Positions 16,869-23,285 of a DNA stretch of 64,000 nt are shown piece by piece (the stretch's first letter is position 1; each line of letters opens with the position of its first letter). This DNA comes from Streptomyces sp. LUP47B. Lineage in GTDB: Bacteria; Actinomycetota; Actinomycetes; Streptomycetales; Streptomycetaceae. The stretch spans positions 141,922 to 205,921 of the forward strand of contig NZ_MJAH01000003.1 of the NCBI RefSeq assembly GCF_001746295.1, in the 5' to 3' direction. The translations under genes and the position numbers were made by a program. The notes beneath the pieces were generated by a model that was not told where the DNA came from, made no database searches, and saw only the letters and a list, made by a program, of their open reading frames with translations.

Positions 16869-18671
16869 GTGATCACCTCTCAACTCCCCGTAACGTCACC
16901 CCCGCTGACCGAGACCATCGCACTTCGGCATCTGCTCTTCGGTACGCAGGCCGAGATCCATGAGCCGTGGCGCCGCCTGTTCAGCTCCGACGTCTTCGCC
17001 TACCACGAGGGGCTGACGCACCAGGAGCGCACGGAACTGTCCTATCAACGCCTACGGTTGGTGAACGCTGCGGTGCCCGACGCACAGGCCCTGGCCCGCG
17101 ACCCGGTCGCCCTGAGCGCCCTGCACGAATGGGCCGGGGTGGCGGACGCCGGCATGACGACGATCGCCAGCATCCACTACAACCTGTTCCTCGGTAGTCT
17201 GCTCGAACACGACCACGAGGAAAGGGACTTGGGGCCGTACCTGCGGATGGAGCGCATCGGCACCTTCCTGTGCACCGAGCAGGCGCACGGCAACGACGCC
17301 CCCCAGCTGGAGACCACCGCGACCCTGGACCGGGCCACGGGCGGCTTCGTGCTCACCACTCCGACACGGGGTGCACGCAAGTGGATGCCCAACACCTCGG
17401 TGGCCGGCGGCCCGAAGGACGCGCTGGTCGCCGCCCGTCTGGTGATCGACGGCAAGGACCAGGGCGTCTTTCTCTTCCTGACCTCGCTGACCGACGCCAA
17501 CGGCCGTCATCTGCCGGGCGTGGAAGTGGAGTTGCTGCCCCAGACGGCCAGCAGCCCGGTCGACCACTGCGCCACCTCCTTCCACGGGGTGCGGCTGCCG
17601 CGGACGGCCATGCTCCAGGGCGAGCACGGCCGGCTGACGCCCGACGGTGAACTCGTCTCCTCCCTGGGGAGTCCGCGCAAGCGGTTCCTGCGCTCCATCG
17701 GCCGCGTCACCATGGGCAAACTGTGCATGAGCGCCTACAGCCTCGGGGTGACACGGCACGCCCTGGCCGTCGCGATACGCCACGCCCACCAGCGGGTCAC
17801 TTCGGGCATGACCAGCGGACAGCGCGTGCCGCTGTTCACCCATCGCACCCACCATGCCCCGCTCGTGGAGGCGCTCGCCACGACCTACGCCGCCACCTTG
17901 CTGCAGCGCGGGGTCGTACGACGGTGGGCGCAGGCGGCGGAAGGTGAACGCGACGAGGCCGAGCGGCTCGTGGCCATCGCCAAGGGCTGGATCACCTGGC
18001 AGGCCCGGGCCGTGATGACCGAGTGCCGCGAACGCTGCGGCGCACAGGGCCTGTTGCTCTCCAACGGGATCGCGGGCCAGCTCGCGGCCAACGAAGGCAC
18101 GATCACCGCGGAGGGCGACAACACCGTCATCTGGGTGAAGGCGGCGGGGGAGATGCTGCTGGGCGGCTTCACCCCGCGTCCCCTCAGCGAGGTGCCCCCG
18201 GCCACCCGGTCCCTGCACGATCCGGCCCACCTGCACGACCTGCTGGGAGACCTGGAGCGAATACGTCACGAGCGGGCCCGTGTGCGACTGCGCGCGAAAC
18301 GGGTCGGCTCGCCCCTGGACCGCTGGAACGGCGCCTCCGGCGCGGCGCTGACCCTGGTCGACGCCCACGCCCACCGGCTGGCCGCCCAGGAACTCCTCGC
18401 CGCGGCCGCGCAGGCCACCGATCCGCAGGTGGGCCTCCTGCTGGACCACCTCCACCGGCTGTTCGCCCTGCGTTACATAGCCGCGCACAGCGGTGAACTG
18501 CTCGCTCACGAGCGGATGACCGCCGAGCAGGTCCGATACCTGCCGGAGGTGCTGGAGGCCACCGTCGCGGCGCTGGCGCCGCACGCCCTGGCGCTCACCG
18601 ACGCCTTCGCCGTGCCGGAGGAGCTCACGGCGCAAAATCCCATGCTCCGATCCGAGGGGGTGCCGGCGTGA
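16869..18671 (+). CDS. Acyl-CoA oxidase/dehydrogenase-family flavoprotein
   Basis: The 600-residue length and layout match peroxisomal-type acyl-CoA oxidases rather than the about 390-residue dehydrogenases. An N-terminal helical domain has THQERTELSYQRL. A beta domain contains the FAD-contact segment CTEQAHGNDAPQLETTA and WMPNTS. The C-terminal helical half has GAQGLLLSNGIAGQLAANEGT and TAEGDNTVIWVKAAGEM, the oxidase-type EGDN block. It would oxidise acyl-CoA to the trans-2-enoyl-CoA, using oxygen if a true oxidase. No other beta-oxidation genes are adjacent. The GTG start has a weak ribosome site; a strong terminator follows. Confidence 0.83.
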   Translation: MITSQLPVTSPPLTETIALRHLLFGTQAEIHEPWRRLFSSDVFAYHEGLTHQERTELSYQRLRLVNAAVPDAQALARDPVALSALHEWAGVADAGMTTIASIHYNLFLGSLLEHDHEERDLGPYLRMERIGTFLCTEQAHGNDAPQLETTATLDRATGGFVLTTPTRGARKWMPNTSVAGGPKDALVAARLVIDGKDQGVFLFLTSLTDANGRHLPGVEVELLPQTASSPVDHCATSFHGVRLPRTAMLQGEHGRLTPDGELVSSLGSPRKRFLRSIGRVTMGKLCMSAYSLGVTRHALAVAIRHAHQRVTSGMTSGQRVPLFTHRTHHAPLVEALATTYAATLLQRGVVRRWAQAAEGERDEAERLVAIAKGWITWQARAVMTECRERCGAQGLLLSNGIAGQLAANEGTITAEGDNTVIWVKAAGEMLLGGFTPRPLSEVPPATRSLHDPAHLHDLLGDLERIRHERARVRLRAKRVGSPLDRWNGASGAALTLVDAHAHRLAAQELLAAAAQATDPQVGLLLDHLHRLFALRYIAAHSGELLAHERMTAEQVRYLPEVLEATVAALAPHALALTDAFAVPEELTAQNPMLRSEGVPA

Positions 18672-18708
18672 TCCTCTCGGCCACGTCCTGACCCGCCGAG
18701 AAGCGTCC

Positions 18709-18747
18709 CGGGGCCGCGGAAACACTCCGCGGCCCCGATTTCCTTTT
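18709..18747 (+). terminator. Rho-independent terminator after the acyl-CoA oxidase gene
   Basis: A perfect 12-bp stem (CGGGGCCGCGGA with its complement) with a 5-nt loop AACAC is followed by the T-rich ATTTCCTTTT. It lies 38 bp after the oxidase stop and just before the ArsR promoter, so it insulates the two units. Confidence 0.85.
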
Positions 18748-18767
18748 AAGCCTTGGCTTATATAAGC
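18747..18767 (+). promoter_or_regulatory. Candidate ArsR operator made of three half-sites
   Basis: TAAGCC-TT-GGCTTA (18747-18760) overlaps the perfect palindrome GCTTATATAAGC (18756-18767), giving three alternating half-sites 14-34 bp before the ArsR start. This position and symmetry suit autorepression by the ArsR-family protein. The binding itself is inferred. Confidence 0.5.
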
Positions 18768-18780
18768 GACAGGTGGCATA

Positions 18781-19143
18781 GTGGGTCGCGTGCACGCGTT
18801 CGACGTACTCGGGGATCCGGTCAGGCGCCGGATATTGGAGCTGCTCGCCTCCGGTGAGCAGGCGTCGGGCGAGGTCAGTGCCGTGATCCGGGAAGAGTTC
18901 GGGATCTCCCAGCCGGCCGTCTCGCAGCATCTGAAGGTGCTGCGGGACAGCGGCTTCGCCTCCGTCCGCGCCGACGGCACTCGGCGGCTGTACGCCGTCG
19001 AGACCGGGCCGCTCAGGGAGGTGGACGCCTGGTTGGAGCGCTTCCGGGGCTTCTGGGACCAGCGGCTCGACGCGCTCGGAACGGAGCTCGCGCGGGGAAA
19101 GCGCGAGCGCAGGACGCAAGGAGAGGTGAGCGACGATGAGTGA
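18781..19143 (+). CDS. ArsR/SmtB-family transcriptional regulator
   Basis: The 120-residue winged-helix protein has the recognition helix segment ISQPAVSQHLKVLRDSGF and wing ADGTRRLYAVE. It carries no cysteine-based metal site, so it belongs with the non-metal ArsR regulators often paired with AHSA1/SRPBCC proteins. The GTG start lies directly behind a multi-palindrome operator candidate. Its stop overlaps the next gene by 8 bp, so the two are translated together. The effector is unknown; the partner is probably the target of control. Confidence 0.88.
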   Translation: MGRVHAFDVLGDPVRRRILELLASGEQASGEVSAVIREEFGISQPAVSQHLKVLRDSGFASVRADGTRRLYAVETGPLREVDAWLERFRGFWDQRLDALGTELARGKRERRTQGEVSDDE

Positions 19144-19774
19144 GATCGCCGACGAGATCAACCGTATGCACCGACGGGTCGGCACCCGGCGGGTCGAGAG
19201 CGGCGAGGCCCGGACGGTCCTGCTGCGCCGTACGTACGACGCCGAGATCGCCGACGTATGGGACGCGGTGACCTCCCCCGAACGGATCGCACGCTGGTTC
19301 ATGCCGGTCAGCGGCGAGCTCAAGGTCGGCGGCCGCTACCAGCTGGAGGGCAACGCCGGCGGCGAGATCCTCGAGTGCGTGGAACCCGAGCGGCTGCGGG
19401 TGAGCTGGCTGTACGGCCCCGACCCCGGCTTCAGCGAGGTCGAAGTGCGCCTCACCCCCGGGAGCGGGGAGCGCACGGTCCTCGAACTCGAGCACGTGGC
19501 CGTCGTACCGGACGACTTCTGGGACCAGTTCGGACCCGGTGCCGTCGGAGTCGGCTGGGACCTGGGGCTCTACGGACTCGCCCTGCACCTGGCGGGCGGC
19601 GGGCTCAGCAAGGAGGAGGCCGCGACCTGGCACACCACGCCCGAGGGCAGTGCGTTCATCACCGGCTCGGGCGAAGGCTGGGGCGAGGCGTACGCCGCCT
19701 CCGGCGCCGACCAGGAGACGGCGACGAGGACGGCGGCAGCGACGATCGCCTTCTACACGGGCACGGAGGCCTGA
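19136..19774 (+). CDS. SRPBCC/AHSA1-family protein
   Basis: The 212-residue product has an AHSA1-like helix-grip fold beginning with LRRTYDAEIADVWDAVTSPERIARWFMP at about 29-56, and a long closing helix. Such proteins bind hydrophobic ligands or partner proteins in a central cavity. It is co-transcribed and translationally coupled (8-bp overlap) with the ArsR gene. The extension after about 150 residues (SKEEAATWHTTPEGSAFITGSG) resembles that of other ArsR-linked members. Its ligand is not known. Confidence 0.82.
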   Translation: MSEIADEINRMHRRVGTRRVESGEARTVLLRRTYDAEIADVWDAVTSPERIARWFMPVSGELKVGGRYQLEGNAGGEILECVEPERLRVSWLYGPDPGFSEVEVRLTPGSGERTVLELEHVAVVPDDFWDQFGPGAVGVGWDLGLYGLALHLAGGGLSKEEAATWHTTPEGSAFITGSGEGWGEAYAASGADQETATRTAAATIAFYTGTEA

Positions 19775-19795
19775 GGCCGCGGCCCTTGCTCAGGC
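19769..19795. terminator. Compact convergent terminator spanning both stop codons
   Basis: GCCTGAG (19769-19775) and CTCAGGC (19789-19795) form a 7-bp inverted repeat that contains the stop codons of both convergent genes, the AHSA1 gene and the lipoprotein gene. No U tract is present, so termination is inferred. Confidence 0.35.
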
Positions 19796-20422
19796 GGTGC
19801 GCAGGGTGCGGCGGGCCAGCTCGTACGCCGGGAGCATCTCCTCGTGCTCGGCGGTGTCGAGCCCGCCGAGGTGCACCACCACCGGCCCGTCCGCGGTCGT
19901 GACCGCGAAGGCGCTCTCCTTCTTCGTCTCCTCCAGGAGCTCGCTGGTGTACAGGTACTCGACCTCCACCCCCGAGACACCGCCGGTGGTGAAGGTGCGG
20001 TACTTCTCCTTGGTCACCCCGTCCTCGGCCGCGACGAACGCTTCCAGCACGGCCTGTGTGTCGGCGTCACCGGATTTCCCGGCCCATACGCGGAGGAAGC
20101 CGATGTTGCCCGCGGGCTTCGCGTCGATCTCGCAGGCCAAGGAGACCGGCCCCTGGCTCAGCGGCGCCTCCACGGCCTCCGCCTTCCAGCTCTTGGCGAT
20201 GTCGAAGGTGACGGGCAGCTCGCACGCCGAACCGGCGGCGCCGATCGTGCCGCCGCCGGTCGCGGCCGTGTCGTCCGGAGGGGAGGTCTCCGCTGTCGCC
20301 GACGGGTGCGCGGACGCCTTCGAGTCGTCCCCCTCAGCGGCCTCCGAACAGCCCGTCAGCACACCGGCCAGCAACGCCGCATGGACTATCCGAAGCCGTG
20401 TGTTCCCCGCCCCGACCAGCAT
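19790..20422 (-). CDS. Small secreted lipoprotein of unknown function
   Basis: The 210-residue protein has a lipobox VLTGC (Cys25) and a Ser/Asp/Thr-rich tether to about 58. A globular domain of about 150 residues contains two cysteines (ACELPV, LACEID). Repeated alternation of short beta-strand-like segments and the GGVSGVEVEYLY stretch resemble Streptomyces lipoproteins of the DUF3558-like type, but I do not recognise the family firmly. It is anchored outside the membrane. The gene stands alone, convergent with AHSA1 and divergent from the next gene. Confidence 0.72.
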   Translation of the reverse strand: MLVGAGNTRLRIVHAALLAGVLTGCSEAAEGDDSKASAHPSATAETSPPDDTAATGGGTIGAAGSACELPVTFDIAKSWKAEAVEAPLSQGPVSLACEIDAKPAGNIGFLRVWAGKSGDADTQAVLEAFVAAEDGVTKEKYRTFTTGGVSGVEVEYLYTSELLEETKKESAFAVTTADGPVVVHLGGLDTAEHEEMLPAYELARRTLRTA

Positions 20423-20512
20423 GGCCGTGTCTCCCTCTATTCAGTGGTGGTACCGGAAGGAGTCAGGTTAGGTGGCAGGAACGACGAATCGTGCGGCCAG
20501 GGGGAAGCGTTG

Positions 20513-21292
20513 TTGAGGTTCGAGGACTACTGCGAGGCGATCGTCGCCCAGACCGACCTGCTGGCCCGGCACGTCAAGGGCGCGGACCCGACCGCTCCGG
20601 TGCCCACCTGCCCCGGCTGGGACCTCGGCCGGCTGCTGCGGCACGTGGGCGGTGACCACCGGTGGGCGGAGGACATCGTACGAACCCGGGCCACCGAACC
20701 GATCGACGACGGCATGGTCAACGACCCGGCCGCCTACGCCCACCTGGACGACTCCGCGCTCGGCGGCTGGCTCGTCGAGGGCGCCGCGCGGCTGGCCGGA
20801 ACCCTGCGGGCGGCCGGACCCGACGTGCCGGTGTGGACGCCGGCCGACGAGCAGCTTGTCGAGCGGTCCGCGAGGTTCTGGGCCCGGCGCATGACGTACG
20901 AGACCCTGCTGCACCGCGCCGACGCGGCACTGGTGACCGGCGCGGAGTTCGCGGTCGAGGAGTCCCTCGCGGTGGACGCCGTGGAGGAGTGGCTGGAGTT
21001 CTCGACCGTCCCCGAGGCCTACGCACCCCTGCCGGGCGTGCCGGAGCTGCTCGGCCCCGGACGTGCCCTGCGCTTCGACGCGGGGTCGGCGGGGGAGTGG
21101 CTGCTCGACCTCTCCGGGGAGCGGCCGGTATGGCGGCGCGGGACCGGCGAGGCGTCGGTGAGCGTGCGCGGGCCGGTGACGGACCTGCTGTTGTTCCTCT
21201 ACGCCCGCCCGGCGCCCGGGGTCGAGACGCGAGGGGACTCGGAGCTGCTGGATCTGTGGCTCGGCCGCACCCGGTTCTGGCTGGAGGCGTAG
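20513..21292 (+). CDS. Maleylpyruvate-isomerase-family mycothiol-dependent protein
   Basis: The about 259-residue product has an N-terminal DinB/MDMPI-like helical bundle carrying the metal-site histidines in LLRHVGGDHRW and the typical PVPTCPGWDLG. A C-terminal MDMPI_C domain ends in VTDLLLFLYAR. Family members use mycothiol and zinc to isomerise or transfer thiol groups, fitting an actinobacterium. The start is uncertain: TTG at 20513 follows GGGGGAAG at good spacing, and upstream GTG codons are in frame. No aromatic degradation genes flank it, so the substrate is open. Confidence 0.8.
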   Translation: MRFEDYCEAIVAQTDLLARHVKGADPTAPVPTCPGWDLGRLLRHVGGDHRWAEDIVRTRATEPIDDGMVNDPAAYAHLDDSALGGWLVEGAARLAGTLRAAGPDVPVWTPADEQLVERSARFWARRMTYETLLHRADAALVTGAEFAVEESLAVDAVEEWLEFSTVPEAYAPLPGVPELLGPGRALRFDAGSAGEWLLDLSGERPVWRRGTGEASVSVRGPVTDLLLFLYARPAPGVETRGDSELLDLWLGRTRFWLEA

Positions 21293-21419
21293 GCGCACGG
21301 AGGGGCCGGTGTGGCCGAAGCCACGTGCCGGGGGAGACCGGAGCCATGTCCTCCTGGCGGGACCGCGGCTACCGTTTCGCGCAGTCCCCTCACCCACCAG
21401 CACCTCGGGCGGCCCGGCA

Positions 21420-21947
21420 GTGCAAGCAGATCTCTCCCCGGTCATCGCGGCGACCACTCACTGGCTGACGCGCGCCTTTCCACCGTCGGGCGGCGCGCTG
21501 GCCGCCGCGCTGTGCGAGGTGCAGGCGCGGCAGGCCGTGACGGTCGCCGCGTGGCTGCGCTATCCGACGGCGATGGACGCCGCGCTCGTCGGCATGGCGG
21601 GCCCGGGAGGCTCCGCCCGCCTCGACTGGGTCACCGGCGCGGACAGTGCCGACGACCGGGACGCCGAGGAGCATGCCTGGCGCAGCTGGGTGGACGAGGT
21701 CGTGGCCAGCTGGGCGGCCTGTCTGCTCACCGACCCCGACCTGGCCGAGCTGGCCGTGGCCGGAATAGCGAAGGGCGAGCACACGACGGGCACACCGACC
21801 GTGTTCCGCCGCCTGCTCGCCCCCGACGCGACGGATCGGCATGCCGCCGCCCTGCTCCGCCACCCCGACCTGCTCGCGTCGGTGGCCGGCCTGCACCGGG
21901 TCGAGCTGCTGGGCCGACTGGGTTCGGACGAGGCGCTCGTCGCCTGA
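21420..21947 (+). CDS. Uncharacterised helical protein
   Basis: A 175-residue reading frame with good actinobacterial codon bias ends at 21947. The sequence is rich in Ala, Leu and Asp with predicted helices (ALCEVQARQAVTVAAWLRYP, WVDEVVASWAACLLTDPDLAEL). It has no signal peptide, membrane segment or motif that I recognise. The GTG at 21420 is the chosen start, but its ribosome site is poor and an upstream in-frame GTG at 21309 is possible. A strong convergent terminator follows at 22081. Confidence 0.55.
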   Translation: MQADLSPVIAATTHWLTRAFPPSGGALAAALCEVQARQAVTVAAWLRYPTAMDAALVGMAGPGGSARLDWVTGADSADDRDAEEHAWRSWVDEVVASWAACLLTDPDLAELAVAGIAKGEHTTGTPTVFRRLLAPDATDRHAAALLRHPDLLASVAGLHRVELLGRLGSDEALVA

Positions 21948-22080
21948 GCGCGGGCGCGGCGTCGGCAGGCCGGAGGGGGCGGGAGGCGCCGGGCGTCCTC
22001 GCCTCCGCCTCCGACGGGGCGGGCCGCGGCGATCGTGCGGGCCGCGCGCCTGCGCTCCCGGGCAGGCCGCCGGTGCCGTT

Positions 22081-22114
22081 AGAGGGCCCCAGCTGTGCTT
22101 TGCTGGGGCCCTCT
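22081..22114. terminator. Strong bidirectional terminator
   Basis: A perfect 13-bp stem (AGAGGGCCCCAGC and its complement) encloses the 8-nt loop TGTGCTTT. It lies between a plus-strand gene ending at 21947 and the minus-strand hemerythrin gene ending at 22214, so it can serve both directions. Confidence 0.8.
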
Positions 22115-22213
22115 GATGACGTTCGCAGGCCGGCTGCGCCCTGCCGGAAGCCTCTGGTGACGGCCGAGTCCAGCCCGGGCCGTGCCAAAACCGTTCTGGC
22201 CGCGTCCCGAATC

Positions 22214-22777
22214 TCAGTCTTCCTTGCCCCGGCCCGACATGGCGTCCCTCAGCCGGTCGACCAGGCCGGCCCCCGGAGCGAGCAGCTTGTTGGCCGGAGG
22301 GGTGTCCGGGGCCGACGGGTGCGGGCGGGTCGGCGCCATCTTCTTGGCGCGGCGCACCTTCTCGCCCAGCTCGTTCAGCTCCTTGTCCGAGCACGCGACA
22401 CGCAGCTGCGGGAAGAGGGTCTGCTCCTCCTCGGCGATGTGGGAGCGCACCTCGCTCATCAACTCGCCCACGAGCCGGTCGAACTCGGGATCGTCCGCCC
22501 CGCACCCCTCCAGGTCCTTCATGAGCTGCTCGGCCTTGGAGTGGTCCTCGATCTCCCGGTCCGCCATGGTGTCACCGTTGACCAGGTGCTTCCGTACCGC
22601 CGGGTAGAGGTACTCCTCCTCCGCGACCGAGTGCCGGATCAGCTCCATGGTGGCCTGGTCGGCGTACAGCTTCCGGTTCTTCTCACCGGGCGCCAGCGCC
22701 TCGATCTTCCCGAACAGCTCCTCGACCTCGTGGTGATCGGTCACCAGCTCGTCGATGACGTTTCCTCCGTGTCCCAT
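22214..22777 (-). CDS. Hemerythrin-domain protein
   Basis: The 187-residue protein has a four-helix hemerythrin-like bundle at 1-150 carrying the expected iron ligands: DHHEVEELF near 14-22, IRHSVAEEEYLYP near 47-59, DHSKAE near 78-83 and HIAEEEQTLFPQL near 112-124. The last 35 residues are Pro-rich and basic. Such proteins bind oxygen, nitric oxide or iron at a di-iron centre. It sits last in a minus-strand run after the molybdoenzyme and a small helical protein, 52 bp from the latter. That suggests oxygen or redox sensing or protection for that enzyme; this link is inferred. Confidence 0.87.
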   Translation of the reverse strand: MGHGGNVIDELVTDHHEVEELFGKIEALAPGEKNRKLYADQATMELIRHSVAEEEYLYPAVRKHLVNGDTMADREIEDHSKAEQLMKDLEGCGADDPEFDRLVGELMSEVRSHIAEEEQTLFPQLRVACSDKELNELGEKVRRAKKMAPTRPHPSAPDTPPANKLLAPGAGLVDRLRDAMSGRGKED

Positions 22778-22829
22778 GTTCGTTCACCTCCGCCCCTCGA
22801 GTGCCCTCGGCCGCCCTCCCTATGCCTGG

Positions 22830-23285
22830 TCAGAGGCTTGTGAGGAGCTGTGGGGACAATTGTTTGATCAACGTGTTGGTCCAGCGCAGCTGCCGCAGCG
22901 TCTGCGGATGACACGCCGTCACCAGCGCGAGCAGCCGTTCGTCCCGGGTGGCCTGGGCCGCCTGCGCGAGCATCTCCCAGTGCAGGGAGTTCTCCGTGGC
23001 GGCCAGATGCAGGGCCCGCAGGTCGCGCAGGAGCAGCAGCCCCTCCGGTCCCTCGCCCTCGTCGGAACTGGGCTCGGCCGTGTCGTCGTCGAGGCGCAGC
23101 CCCTCGCCCGTGGCGTGCTCGGACAGCCGGTCGGCGTGTTCGCGGGACCAGTCGGCGAGGTCCGTGGCGACGTGGTGGACCTCGTGTTCCTCGGCGTGCC
23201 GCTCGGCCACGGCCACGAGGTCCCGCGCCAGCCGCCGCTCCCCGTGGTGCAGGGCGCGCAGCGTGTGGGCGATGCCGTCCTTCAT
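22830..23285 (-). CDS. Small helical protein of unknown function, coupled to the molybdoenzyme
   Basis: The 151-residue all-helical sequence is rich in His, Glu and Leu, with HHGERRLARDLVAVAERHAEEHE and a later ALHLAATENSLHWEMLAQAAQ. The pattern recalls ferritin-like or bacterioferritin-like helices, but I cannot identify a complete metal-ligand set. Its ATG overlaps the molybdoenzyme stop by 4 bp (ATGA), which means translational coupling and points to a chaperone, small subunit or partner role. It has no signal peptide or membrane helix. Confidence 0.7.
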   Translation of the reverse strand: MKDGIAHTLRALHHGERRLARDLVAVAERHAEEHEVHHVATDLADWSREHADRLSEHATGEGLRLDDDTAEPSSDEGEGPEGLLLLRDLRALHLAATENSLHWEMLAQAAQATRDERLLALVTACHPQTLRQLRWTNTLIKQLSPQLLTSL

